A model generated the notes under the pieces. It was not told where the DNA came from. It searched no databases and saw only the letters and a program-made list of their open reading frames with translations. Below are positions 34,059 through 43,292 of a stretch of 64,000 bases of DNA, one piece after another (positions within the stretch are counted from its first letter, which is position 1; each line of letters opens with the position of its first letter). This stretch comes from Streptomyces sp. CB01635 (GTDB lineage Bacteria; Actinomycetota; Actinomycetes; Streptomycetales; Streptomycetaceae), in assembly GCF_002803065.1 (NCBI RefSeq), contig NZ_NNBL01000004.1, positions 5,831-69,830 on the forward strand, given 5' to 3'. Made by a program: the position numbers and the translations under genes.

Positions 34059-35710
34059 TGTCAGTGACTTCGGCAGATCTCATTCCCGTACCCCGCCGGA
34101 CGGCGCCCGGCGACGGCCTTCACGAGCTCGGCGACGCCACGACGATCGACGCCGGCGCGGGCACCGAGGGCGTCGCCCGCTGGCTGCGCTCGGCCGTCGG
34201 AGCGGCCACCGGCCTCGCCCTGAACGACGCCGACACCGGCACTGAGCTGCGCGACGGCGGCACCCGTATCGAACTGCGCGTCGACCCGGAACTCGGCCCG
34301 GAGGCCTACCGGATGACCGTCGACCGGCACGCGGTCCGCGTCGAAGGCGGCAGCGCGGCCGGTGTCTTCTGGGGAGCCCAGACGTTCCGTCAGCTCCTCG
34401 GCCCGGACGCATACCGGCGCGCGCCCGTCGAAGCGGTCCGCACGTGGACCGTCCCCACCGGCACCGTCGAGGACGCCCCACGCTTCGCCTGGCGCGGCCT
34501 GATGCTGGACGTATCACGCCACTTCATGCCCAAGGACGGAGTCCTGCGCTATCTCGACCTGCTCGCCGCGCACAAACTGAACGTCTTCCACTTCCACCTC
34601 ACCGACGACCAGGGGTGGCGCGTCGAGATCAAGCGCCACCCCCGGCTCACGGAGCACGGAGCCTGGCGCGCACGCACGAAATTCGGCCACCGCGCCTCAC
34701 CCCTGTGGGACGACCGTCCGCACGGCGGCTTCTACACGCAGGACGACATCCGCGAGATCGTCGCGTACGCCGCCCAACGGCATATCCGCGTCGTCCCCGA
34801 GATCGATGTCCCCGGCCACTCCCAGGCGGCCATCGCGGCCTATCCGGAACTCGGCAACACGGACGTCGTCGACACCGCCTCGCTCACGGTCTGGGACAAC
34901 TGGGGAGTAACCCCGAACGTACTCGCGCCGACCGACCACACCCTGCGCTTCTACGAGGGCGTATTCGAGGAACTCCTCGGCCTCTTCCCCGCCGACGTCT
35001 CGCCGTTCATTCACATCGGCGGCGACGAGTGCCCCAAGGACCAGTGGAAGCAGTCGCCCGCCGCGCAGGCCCGGATCGCCGAACTCGGCCTGAAGGACGA
35101 GGACGAGCTCCAGTCCTGGTTCATCCGGCACTTCGACACCTGGCTCACCGAACGCGGCCGTCGTCTGATCGGCTGGGACGAGATCCTGGAGGGCGGCCTC
35201 GCGCCCGGCGCCGCCGTGTCGTCCTGGCGCGGCTACCAGGGGGGCATCACCGCCGCCCGCGCCGGACACGACGTCGTCATGTGCCCCGAGCAGCAGGTGT
35301 ACCTGGACCACCGTCAGGCGCCGGGCGACGACGAGCCGATGCCCATCGGATACGTCCGCACGCTTGAGGACGTCTACCGCTTCGAGCCCGTCCCCCCGCA
35401 GCTCACCGAGGACGAGGCGCGGCATGTGCTCGGCACCCAGGCCAACGTGTGGACCGAGGTGATGGAGAGCCAGGACCGCGTCGACTACCAGGTGTTCCCG
35501 CGCCTGGCCGCCTTCGCCGAGGTCGCCTGGAGCGCCCTGCCCGCACCCGCCGAGCGCGACTACGCGGACTTCCGGCGCCGAATGACCGCCCACTACGCCC
35601 GCCTTGACGCCCTCGGCGTCGGCTACCGCCCGCCCACAGGACCCCTTCCGTGGCAGCAGCGACCGGGTGTGCTCGGACGCCCGATCGAGGGGGCGCCCCC
35701 GAACGTGTGA
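34058..35710 (+). CDS. Beta-N-acetylhexosaminidase (GH20)
   Basis: A 550-residue glycoside hydrolase family 20 enzyme that removes terminal GlcNAc or GalNAc. An N-terminal GH20b domain (~residues 1-140) precedes the TIM barrel, which starts at WRGLMLDVSRHFMP. The catalytic pair is D323-E324 in HIGGDECPKDQW, in the substrate-assisted mechanism. No signal peptide is visible, so it probably acts in the cytoplasm on oligosaccharides brought in by the importer just upstream. ATG 34058 overlaps the permease stop. Confidence 0.93.
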   Translation: MSVTSADLIPVPRRTAPGDGLHELGDATTIDAGAGTEGVARWLRSAVGAATGLALNDADTGTELRDGGTRIELRVDPELGPEAYRMTVDRHAVRVEGGSAAGVFWGAQTFRQLLGPDAYRRAPVEAVRTWTVPTGTVEDAPRFAWRGLMLDVSRHFMPKDGVLRYLDLLAAHKLNVFHFHLTDDQGWRVEIKRHPRLTEHGAWRARTKFGHRASPLWDDRPHGGFYTQDDIREIVAYAAQRHIRVVPEIDVPGHSQAAIAAYPELGNTDVVDTASLTVWDNWGVTPNVLAPTDHTLRFYEGVFEELLGLFPADVSPFIHIGGDECPKDQWKQSPAAQARIAELGLKDEDELQSWFIRHFDTWLTERGRRLIGWDEILEGGLAPGAAVSSWRGYQGGITAARAGHDVVMCPEQQVYLDHRQAPGDDEPMPIGYVRTLEDVYRFEPVPPQLTEDEARHVLGTQANVWTEVMESQDRVDYQVFPRLAAFAEVAWSALPAPAERDYADFRRRMTAHYARLDALGVGYRPPTGPLPWQQRPGVLGRPIEGAPPNV

Positions 35711-36027
35711 GAGGCCCGCCGTACGCGTGCCCCGGGGCTCCGGCCCTGGGACCGTGGGACCGCACGAAAAAGCCTTACAAAAATCACCGAAGAGTGGCAA
35801 TGCGCACCGACCGGCGACCAGGGGCGAAATCGACCCATCTCCCTGGTCCTCGGGGCGAAAGCCTCCTAGCGGACCCCCTCGCCGGGCCCCCGGGAAGATG
35901 TGCCAGAGTTGCCACGTCCGGCCTGTCAGCACGTACCGTACGGCGGAACAGGCGTAACGGCGCGAACGACGGTTCACAAGCCGAAGCCGCCGGGCGAAGT
36001 GCCGGACATCGGGAAGGGGCAGCCGGT
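35711..36027 (+). other. Non-coding gap with a possible promoter
   Basis: No gene is supported. It contains GC-rich inverted segments just after the hexosaminidase gene, and TTGCCA (35909-35914) with TACCGT (35934-35939), spaced 19 bases, as a weak promoter for the molybdenum-hydroxylase operon. The region around 35931-35942 (ACGTACCGTACG) is palindromic and could be an operator. Confidence 0.4.
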
Positions 36028-36912
36028 TTGACCACGCACGCAACGCAGGCCGTGACGCTCCCGGGCTCGCTGGACGAGGCCGTGGCAGCACTCTCCGCCA
36101 TGCCCGCCGCGGTCCCGGTCGCGGGCGGCACCGATCTGATGGCCTCGGTCAACGCCGGACTGCTGCGCCCCGCCGCCCTCGTCGGCCTCGGCCGCATCAG
36201 CGAGATCCGCGGCTGGCAGTACCAGGACGGTCACGCCCTGCTCGGCGCCGGCCTCACCCACGCCCGCATCGGACGCCCCGACTTCGCCGCCCTGATCCCC
36301 GCCCTCGCGGCCGCGGCCCGCGCCGCCGGACCGCCCCAGATCCGTAACGCGGGCACCCTCGGCGGCAACATCGCCTCCGCCGCCGCGACCGGCGACACCC
36401 TGCCCGTCCTGGCCGCCCTCGAAGCGACCCTCATCATCGCGGGCCCCGGCGGCGTGCGGCGCGAGGTCCCCGTCTCCCACCTGCTCGCGGGCATGGAGAT
36501 GCTCAGCCCCGGCGAGCTCATCGGCTTCGTACGCGTGCCGCTCCTGCACGCCCCGCAGACCTTCCTCAAGGCCACCGGCCGCACCGGCCCCGGGCGCGCC
36601 CTCGCGTCCGTCGCGCTCGTCCTCGACCCCGCGAGGCGCGGCGTGCGGTGCGCGGTCGGCGCCATCGCGCCCATGCCGCTGCGGCCCCTGGAGGCCGAGC
36701 AGTGGGTGGCCTCGCTCATCGACTGGGACGGCGAGCGGATGCTCGTGCCCGAGGCGCTGGCCGCGTTCGGCGAGTACGTCGCCGCGGCCTGCATCCCCGA
36801 CGCCGCCCCGGCGCCGGACGGCACCCAGGAACAGCTGCCGCCCGCCGTACTGCACCTGCGGCGCACGGTCGCCGCGCTGGCCCGACGTGCACTTGGGAGG
36901 GCGCTGTCGTGA
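36028..36912 (+). CDS. Molybdenum hydroxylase, FAD-binding subunit
   Basis: A 294-residue flavoprotein subunit of the xanthine-dehydrogenase/CO-dehydrogenase-medium-chain family. It passes electrons from the Fe-S clusters to NAD or another acceptor. The FAD motifs are VAGGTDLMASVNAGL and the glycine-rich TLGGNIASAAATGD. I chose the TTG at 36028 because GGGAAGGGG lies eight bases upstream and the coded N-terminus MTTHATQAVTLPGSLDEAV begins exactly at the domain. Its stop overlaps the Fe-S subunit start (GTGA). Substrate is unknown. Confidence 0.88.
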   Translation: MTTHATQAVTLPGSLDEAVAALSAMPAAVPVAGGTDLMASVNAGLLRPAALVGLGRISEIRGWQYQDGHALLGAGLTHARIGRPDFAALIPALAAAARAAGPPQIRNAGTLGGNIASAAATGDTLPVLAALEATLIIAGPGGVRREVPVSHLLAGMEMLSPGELIGFVRVPLLHAPQTFLKATGRTGPGRALASVALVLDPARRGVRCAVGAIAPMPLRPLEAEQWVASLIDWDGERMLVPEALAAFGEYVAAACIPDAAPAPDGTQEQLPPAVLHLRRTVAALARRALGRALS

Positions 36913-38459
36913 CTGACGAGCACAACCACGGTGGCCACCAGGGCGGCGGCTGGGAGCCGCTGCCCCAGGGCGACTACGACGCGGACGCCACCGCCTTCGT
37001 GCAGCTTCCCGAGGGCGGCCTCCCCGACGTGCCGCTGGCCGCGCCGGGACACGGCCACGTACCGCCGCAGATCACCATCGCGCCCGGCGGCCCCGCGGCC
37101 ACGGACCCGGCGGCGACCGGCGTGTGGGTGCTGCCGCCCGACGTGACGGGGGCGCAGGCGGCGCCCACGGGGGCGGCCACGGGTGAGGTGCACTGGCCCG
37201 AACCGGCCGCTCCGGAGGCGGTGCCTTCGTACGACCACAGGGCCGGGGCGACCGGGCAGTGGAACTTCTCGGACGCCGAGCAGCCGCCCGCCCACGAGCA
37301 TCCGGTGGCCGAACCGGCGGGGCAGGCCGGACAGGCCGGGCAGACCGGGCAGTGGTCGATCCCGGTCATCGCCGAAGGGGATCTTCCGGACGAGTCGGGC
37401 GAGTTCACCACGTCGTCCATCGCCGCGCAGTGGGGCCGGACGCCCCCGGCGACGCTGCCGGGGGGCGCGGTTGCGCCCTGGGCGGCGGAGGAATGGGCGC
37501 GGGAGCCGGCGGGGGAGCTTGAGCCTGAGTTCGCGCCGGAGCCGGCGCCGGCGCAGGGGGACGCCGACGACGTACGCGACGTGCATGGCGCACGCGACAT
37601 ACAGGGCGAACGCGATATACACGGCGAACCCGAGCCCGTCGGGGACGTGGCCGACGAAGCGCACGCGTTCGCGGACGTCGCTGCCGAGTCGGCGGAGGAG
37701 CCGGTGCGGGTGCCGGCCGCCGAGGCTTCTGAGGTCCGTGAGGCTCCGGAGGCTCCTGAGGTCGATGAGGGCCCCGAGGTCGCCGAAGCCCCCGCCCCCG
37801 AGGACGCCGTCCCCGACGAGCCCGACCCCGACGCTGTGGTCGCCCCCCTCCACGACGACCACCCCCTCGCCTCCTACGTCCTGCGGGTCAACGGCACCGA
37901 CCGCCCCGTCACCGGCGCCTGGATCGGCGAGTCCCTGCTCTACGTCCTGCGCGAGCGCCTCGGCCTCGCCGGGGCCAAGGACGGCTGCTCGCAGGGCGAG
38001 TGCGGCGCCTGCAACGTGCAGGTCGACGGCCGCCTCGTAGCCTCCTGCCTCGTGCCCGGCGCCACCGCCGCCGGCAGCGAAGTACGCACGGTGGAGGGCC
38101 TGGCCGCCGACGGACAGCCCTCCGACGTGCAGCGCGCCCTCGCCGGCCGCTGCGCCGTCCAGTGCGGGTTCTGCGTGCCCGGCATGGCGATGACCGTGCA
38201 CGACCTCCTCGAGGGCAACCCGGCCCCCACCGAGCTGGAGACCCGGCAGGCGCTGTGCGGCAACCTGTGCCGCTGTTCCGGCTACCGCGGGATCCTGGAC
38301 GCCGTACAGCAGGTCGTCACCGAACGCGAGGCGTCCGCGACGAGCGGGACCACCGCGACGGGCTCGACCTCCGCGGGCGACGCCGAGGGCAAAGCCCGCA
38401 TCCCGCACCAGGCGGGACCCAGCGCGACCGAAGGTATTCAGGACGGAGGCCTGGCGTGA
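36909..38459 (+). CDS. Molybdenum hydroxylase, 2Fe-2S subunit with a ~320-residue extension
   Basis: A 516-residue protein whose C-terminal ~170 residues are a normal two-cluster ferredoxin-like subunit. The plant-type cluster ligands are in CSQGECGAC (near residue 360), and the second cluster is in CGFC (~419) and CRCSGY (~453). The first ~320 residues are low-complexity Ala/Pro/Glu/Gly sequence with repeats (GQAGQAGQTGQ, DVHGARDIQGERDIHGEP). Typical subunits are 150-200 residues, so the extension is a real oddity. It is in good GC-rich codons and the frame is open throughout. It overlaps both neighbours by four bases. Confidence 0.88.
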   Translation: MTDEHNHGGHQGGGWEPLPQGDYDADATAFVQLPEGGLPDVPLAAPGHGHVPPQITIAPGGPAATDPAATGVWVLPPDVTGAQAAPTGAATGEVHWPEPAAPEAVPSYDHRAGATGQWNFSDAEQPPAHEHPVAEPAGQAGQAGQTGQWSIPVIAEGDLPDESGEFTTSSIAAQWGRTPPATLPGGAVAPWAAEEWAREPAGELEPEFAPEPAPAQGDADDVRDVHGARDIQGERDIHGEPEPVGDVADEAHAFADVAAESAEEPVRVPAAEASEVREAPEAPEVDEGPEVAEAPAPEDAVPDEPDPDAVVAPLHDDHPLASYVLRVNGTDRPVTGAWIGESLLYVLRERLGLAGAKDGCSQGECGACNVQVDGRLVASCLVPGATAAGSEVRTVEGLAADGQPSDVQRALAGRCAVQCGFCVPGMAMTVHDLLEGNPAPTELETRQALCGNLCRCSGYRGILDAVQQVVTEREASATSGTTATGSTSAGDAEGKARIPHQAGPSATEGIQDGGLA

Positions 38460-40783
38460 GTGACGAAGCAGCAGCCACCGCGCCCGCGGCCCCCGTGGCC
38501 GAGCCGCTGCCGCACGGCCTCGGGGCGTCCCTGCCGCCCGCCGAGGCGCGCGCCAAGACGGAGGGCACCTTCCCGTACGCGGCCGACCTGTGGGCCGAGG
38601 GCCTGCTGTGGGCGGCCGTCCTGCGCTCCCCGCACCCGCACGCGCGGATCCTCTCCATCGACACGACCCACGCGCGCGAGATGCCCGGTGTACGGGCCGT
38701 CATCACCCACGAGGACGTCCCCGGAGCGCCCCTGCCCGGCCATCGCGCCGCGGACCGCCCGGTGTTCGCCTCCGACGTCGTACGCCACCACGGCGAGGCC
38801 ATCGCGGCCGTCGCCGCCGACCACCCGGACACCGCGCGCATGGCGGCCGCGGCCGTCATCGTCGAGTACGAGGTGCTCGAACCGGTCACCGACCCCGAGC
38901 AGTCCTTCGCCGCCGAGCCGCTGCACCCCGACGGCAACCTGATCCGCCACATCCCTCTGCGCCACGGCGACCAGGACGCGGTCGGCGAGATCGTTGTCGA
39001 GGGCCAGTACCGCATCGGCCGCCAGGACCCGGCCCCCATCGGCGCCGAGGCCGGCCTCGCCGTACCGCGCCCCGACGGGGGAGTGGAGCTCTACATCGCC
39101 TCCACCGACCCGCACGGCGACCGCGACCTCGCCGCCGCCCGCTACGGCCTCGAACCCGAGCGTGTGAAGGTCGTCGTCACGGGTGTGCCCGGCGCGACCG
39201 GCGACCGCGAGGACCAGAGCTTCCAACTCCCGCTCGGACTGCTCGCGTTGAGGACCGGCTGCCCGGTCAAACTCACCGCTACACGCGAGGAGTCCTTCCT
39301 CGGCCACACCCACCGCCACCCCACTCTCCTGCGCTACCGCCACCACGCGGACGCCGAGGGCAAGCTCGTCAAGGTCGAGGCGCAGATCCTCCTCGACGCG
39401 GGCGCGTACGCCGACACGTCCTCGGAGGCGCTCGCCGCCGCCGTCTCCTTCGCCTGCGGCCCCTACGTCGTCCCGCACGCCTTCATCGAGGGCTGGGCGG
39501 TCCGCACGAACAACCCGCCCTCCGGTCACGTACGCGGAGAAGGCGCCCTCCAGGTCTGTGCCGCGTACGAGGCGCAGATGGACAAGCTGGCGAAGAAGCT
39601 CGGCATCGACCCGGCGGAGCTGCGCCTGCGCAACGCCATGGCGACGGGCGACGTACTCCCGACCGGGCAGACGGTGACGTGCCCGGCGCCGGTCGCCGAA
39701 CTGCTGGTCGCGGTACGGGACTTCCCGCTCCCGGAGCTTCCCAGGGACACCCCCGAGGACGAGTGGCTGCTGCCCGGCGGCCCCGAGGGCGCGGGCGAAC
39801 CGGGTGCGGTGCGCCGCGGCGTCGGCTACGGCATCGGCATGGTGCACATGCTCGGCGCGGAAGGCACCGACGAGGTGTCGACGGCGACGGTGAAGGTCCA
39901 CGACGGCGTGGCGACGGTCATCTGCGCTGCCGTGGAAACCGGCCAGGGTTTTACTACTCTGGCGAGGCAGATCGTCCAGGACACCCTCGGCATCGACGAG
40001 GTCCAGGTCGCCCCGGTCGACACGGACCAGCCGCCGGCCGGCCCCGGTTGCCGCGGCCGCCACACGTGGGTCTCCGGCGGTGCGGTGGAACGCGCCGCGA
40101 AAATGGTCCGCACCCAGCTTCTCCAGCCCCTGGCGCACAAGTTCGGCATGTCCACGGAGCTGCTCCAGATCGCCGACGGCAAGATCACGTCGTACGACGG
40201 AGTCCTGTCGACGACGGTCACCGAGGCGATGGACGGCAAGGAACTGTGGGCCACGGCCCAGTGCCGCCCGCACCCCACCGAACCCCTCGACGCGGAGGGT
40301 CAGGGCGACGCCTTCGTGGGCCTCGCGTTCTGCGCGATCCGCGCGGTGGTGGACGTGGACATCGAACTCGGCTCCGTACGAGTCGTGGAACTGGCGGTCG
40401 CCCAGGACGTGGGCAGGGTGTTGAACCCGGCCCAGCTGACGGCCCGTATCGAAGCGGGCGTCACGCAGGGCGTGGGCGCGGCGCTCACGGAGAACCTCCG
40501 CACCCCGCGCGGCCTGGTCCGCCACCCCGACTTCACGGGCTACGCGCTCCCGACAGCTCTGGACGCCCCCGACATCCGCATCGTCAAACTGGTCGAGGAA
40601 CGGGACGTGGTGGCCCCCTTCGGAGCGAAGGCGGCGAGCGCGGTCCCGGTGGTGGCATCCCCGGCAGCAGTGGCCTCAGCGGTCCGCGCAGCCACGGGCC
40701 GCCCGGTCAACCGCCTCCCGATCCGGCCACAGGCGGCGGTGGTGACGAACGCGTCCGCTCCGGCGATGGCGTCGACGGACTGA
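38456..40783 (+). CDS. Molybdenum hydroxylase, molybdopterin-binding subunit
   Basis: A 775-residue large subunit. Segments expected for cofactor binding are recognisable (HRHPTLLRYRHHAD, VRGEGALQVCAAYE, AVETGQGFTTLARQI, RGRHTWVSGGAV). The position of the catalytic Glu, normally in GVGEPP after a GAK/GSK, reads GAKAASAVP here, so residue 729 is Ala rather than Glu. The RGFGGPQ-like segment is also altered to RGEGALQ. It may therefore be a diverged enzyme or a non-hydroxylating relative. GTG 38456 overlaps the Fe-S gene. The substrate cannot be named. Confidence 0.87.
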   Translation: MSDEAAATAPAAPVAEPLPHGLGASLPPAEARAKTEGTFPYAADLWAEGLLWAAVLRSPHPHARILSIDTTHAREMPGVRAVITHEDVPGAPLPGHRAADRPVFASDVVRHHGEAIAAVAADHPDTARMAAAAVIVEYEVLEPVTDPEQSFAAEPLHPDGNLIRHIPLRHGDQDAVGEIVVEGQYRIGRQDPAPIGAEAGLAVPRPDGGVELYIASTDPHGDRDLAAARYGLEPERVKVVVTGVPGATGDREDQSFQLPLGLLALRTGCPVKLTATREESFLGHTHRHPTLLRYRHHADAEGKLVKVEAQILLDAGAYADTSSEALAAAVSFACGPYVVPHAFIEGWAVRTNNPPSGHVRGEGALQVCAAYEAQMDKLAKKLGIDPAELRLRNAMATGDVLPTGQTVTCPAPVAELLVAVRDFPLPELPRDTPEDEWLLPGGPEGAGEPGAVRRGVGYGIGMVHMLGAEGTDEVSTATVKVHDGVATVICAAVETGQGFTTLARQIVQDTLGIDEVQVAPVDTDQPPAGPGCRGRHTWVSGGAVERAAKMVRTQLLQPLAHKFGMSTELLQIADGKITSYDGVLSTTVTEAMDGKELWATAQCRPHPTEPLDAEGQGDAFVGLAFCAIRAVVDVDIELGSVRVVELAVAQDVGRVLNPAQLTARIEAGVTQGVGAALTENLRTPRGLVRHPDFTGYALPTALDAPDIRIVKLVEERDVVAPFGAKAASAVPVVASPAAVASAVRAATGRPVNRLPIRPQAAVVTNASAPAMASTD

Positions 40784-41048
40784 TCCTCTCCGGATCGGCC
40801 GGGAGGCGGCGGTGGCGACGACGTCAACGGCGCCTCCGCCGATGGCGACATCAACGGAGTGAAGATCCAACCCCCGCCTGCCCGTTGCGAGTTGTGACAC
40901 GTCGTGTCGTTGTGTGACGAGATGTCGATGGACTCTGCAACGGGCCGCGTGTGAACTGACGGTGCGCATGGCTAGAGTTGTTGTCGAGACTTCGCAGACG
41001 ACGGCGGCCGATGACCTTCGGCGGGCACGGGGGAACGGGGAGGACGCG
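40784..41048 (+). other. Non-coding boundary region with a candidate promoter
   Basis: Directly after the hydroxylase operon the sequence holds no supported gene. TAGAGT at 40973-40978 is a good -10, with GTGAAC at 40951-40956 as a weak -35 for the WxG/mycosin operon. This is where core-type gene content gives way to the accessory block. Confidence 0.4.
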
Positions 41049-41651
41049 ATGGCAGAGGACACGGGTGACGGCGGCGGGGGATCGCCATGGGCATCCTTCG
41101 GCATTCTCGGCGCGGTGGGGGCGGCGCAGGCGGCGGTGGGGGACATCGTCACCGAGCTGGAGTCGTTCACTAAGTTCCAGCAGCGGGTTGATCAGTTGAT
41201 CAAGGACTTGAAGGGCTCCGACGCCGGCCCCCAGAAGATCGGCCAAGAGCCGCTCAGCCGTCACCAGTTCGGCGGAGGCGCAGCCGGCTGGGGCGCGGCG
41301 GACGGTCTTTTCACGTCGTACCAGACGGTGCTCACGGAGCTGGAGAAGCTGTCGAAGGTGCTCTCCGACTCCATAGAGGGCATGGGCATCGCGGTGCTCG
41401 CCTCGCACAAGGGGTACGCGAACATCGATGTCGACATCCGTGACCGGATGGCGGCTATCAGCGCGGAGACGAAGGACCACTACGGGGGCGACTACGACCC
41501 GGAGAAGTCCCGGCTGTGGCATCACGGTGAGGGGCCGAAGATGGATGAGATCGGCACGGAGGACACGAAGGGCAAGTCCGGTGATGCGGGCACCTCGTCG
41601 CCCAAGCCCGAATCGACGCCCAGTGCTGGTAACAAGCATGGAGCTGCCTGA
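41049..41651 (+). CDS. ESX-like helical protein upstream of a mycosin
   Basis: A 200-residue protein without signal peptide or membrane helix. After a Gly-rich N-terminus come two long amphipathic helical regions (VGDIVTELESFTKFQQRVDQ and LFTSYQTVLTELEKLSKVLS) around a Gly/Trp turn (GGGAAGWGAADG). This is the hairpin plan of ESX/WXG100-type substrates, though the canonical W-x-G triplet is not exact. The C-terminal ~50 residues are a disordered Ser/Pro/Lys tail. ATG 41049 has GGGGAGG upstream. The stop overlaps the next start (TGATG). Confidence 0.75.
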   Translation: MAEDTGDGGGGSPWASFGILGAVGAAQAAVGDIVTELESFTKFQQRVDQLIKDLKGSDAGPQKIGQEPLSRHQFGGGAAGWGAADGLFTSYQTVLTELEKLSKVLSDSIEGMGIAVLASHKGYANIDVDIRDRMAAISAETKDHYGGDYDPEKSRLWHHGEGPKMDEIGTEDTKGKSGDAGTSSPKPESTPSAGNKHGAA

Positions 41652-43288
41652 TGCCACGAGACTTCACAGACCCGTTCGAGGGCATGAGCCACGAGGCGAT
41701 GCTGGAGTGGCTCGATAAAGCGAACTCAGGATCGGTGCAGGCCGCCGCCGAAAAACTAAAGGCGGCCGCCAAGGAGATCCATTCGATTGCTGAAGACCTG
41801 AAGGTCCGCCCCCAGTGGGTGAAGTGGAAGGGCGAGGGCGCCGAGGCGTTCCGCACCTGGTCGGGAGACCTGGCCAATTCGACTTTGGCGCTGGGTGATT
41901 TCAGCCATGATTCGTCGACGTGGCTGACCCGTGCATCGGAGGCGATCGGCACCGCCCAGGCATCCATCCCGCGTGACAAGGCTGGCGCCAAGGCGAACCT
42001 GGACGCGGCGACCGCGGCCCACAACGACCCGGACGCCGCGGCCGTCGCGAGCAAGTCGTCGAGCGAACTGCAGGCGATCGCGGCGAACAAGGAGAAGGTC
42101 CGGCAGGAAGCCGCCGGTGAGATGCGGAAGCTGGGGCAGGCATATTCGCTGTCCTCTACGCAGATGGACAGCTTGCCCAGGCCGAAGTTTCCGCCGCCGC
42201 CTCAGGCGTTTGTGCCGGCGAGCAGCAAGCATGAAAGCTATAGCTCCCAATATGGAGCAACGGCCGGCCAGGCGACCGGTGCGACTGGTTCTGTGCCGAG
42301 CGCGACTGGACACGCGTCAGCTACGTCGGACGCGAGCCCAGTGCCCCGAGGGTCGGTGACGCCTACCCAAGCTGTCCCGAGCATCGACGAGCGCCCCACG
42401 CACATGGGCATCGACTCGGTGGGCACGCTCCCCGAAGTCTCACCGCCTGTGACAGCTCTGGGCCAGTCGCAGCACGGACCGAGCGTGACGGGACCTACCA
42501 GCACCCCGCCGCCGGTCATCGGTCCCGTCTCACCCGCGTACGGAACCAGTCGAGGCCCCCTCACCGGGCGTGGCCCTGGACCCACGGCACGTGGAATCGC
42601 GCCTATGGGTAATGCCAAGGGAACTGTGAGGCCTGGAGGCCTGCCGGTGGAGAACGCCACGGGTCGTCCGTCGACCCCTGGCGGGCGTGGCCCGATGATG
42701 CCTGGGCAGAACGCCCCCTCGACGGGACGGACCGGTACTCCGGGGGGCCGTTTGCCGACCAGCAACGGTGTGGCGGGCGGCCGTCCCCAACCGGTAACGG
42801 GACAGCCCAGCAAGGGAATTCCTCGGGGCAAGGTGATGGGTACCGAGGGCGTACCCAACAGCCGGGGCACCGCAGGCGGCCAGGGACCGACGGGCGCCAG
42901 GCCGACGACCATGGGCGCGAGCGGGAGCCCGCGAGGCGAATCCCAGGGACGCCGGGTAGCGGGGGCGACGGGCGAGAAGGGTGGCATTGTCGGCGGTCGA
43001 CCGCAACAGCAGGGCCGGGCAAATAGCCACTCGTTCAGCTCGGGTGGTTCCGGACTGGTACGCGGCCAGGGTTCTTCCGCCGGGGCCTCGCCGGAGGAGA
43101 CCAACCGCACGGGCCAGGCAGGCCGCGGTGGAGTAACACCCCAGGGCACTCATCCCGATGGACGCCGCGACAAGGAGACGGGCGAGCGTCCCGACTACCT
43201 CGTCGAGGGCGAAGAGACCTGGCAGCCGGACACCCGGCGCAATGTGCCTCCGGTTGTCGACGGCACATCAGAGAACAGCGAGAGGTAG
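41651..43288 (+). CDS. WxG-hairpin protein with long Gly/Pro/Thr-rich tail (PPE-like architecture)
   Basis: A 545-residue protein. Residues ~10-170 are helical with the WKGEG turn (W-x-G) and a second Trp-rich turn (FRTWSGDL), as in type VII secretion substrates. Residues ~175-545 are disordered and rich in Gly, Pro, Thr, Ser and Arg, with repeated GRGP/TGRPGTPGGR-type segments. The layout resembles PPE-like substrates with a variable tail, though sequence homology to mycobacterial PPE was not tested. It is translationally coupled to both neighbours: overlap at its start and four bases before the mycosin start. Confidence 0.75.
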   Translation: MPRDFTDPFEGMSHEAMLEWLDKANSGSVQAAAEKLKAAAKEIHSIAEDLKVRPQWVKWKGEGAEAFRTWSGDLANSTLALGDFSHDSSTWLTRASEAIGTAQASIPRDKAGAKANLDAATAAHNDPDAAAVASKSSSELQAIAANKEKVRQEAAGEMRKLGQAYSLSSTQMDSLPRPKFPPPPQAFVPASSKHESYSSQYGATAGQATGATGSVPSATGHASATSDASPVPRGSVTPTQAVPSIDERPTHMGIDSVGTLPEVSPPVTALGQSQHGPSVTGPTSTPPPVIGPVSPAYGTSRGPLTGRGPGPTARGIAPMGNAKGTVRPGGLPVENATGRPSTPGGRGPMMPGQNAPSTGRTGTPGGRLPTSNGVAGGRPQPVTGQPSKGIPRGKVMGTEGVPNSRGTAGGQGPTGARPTTMGASGSPRGESQGRRVAGATGEKGGIVGGRPQQQGRANSHSFSSGGSGLVRGQGSSAGASPEETNRTGQAGRGGVTPQGTHPDGRRDKETGERPDYLVEGEETWQPDTRRNVPPVVDGTSENSER

Positions 43289-43292
43289 TCGA

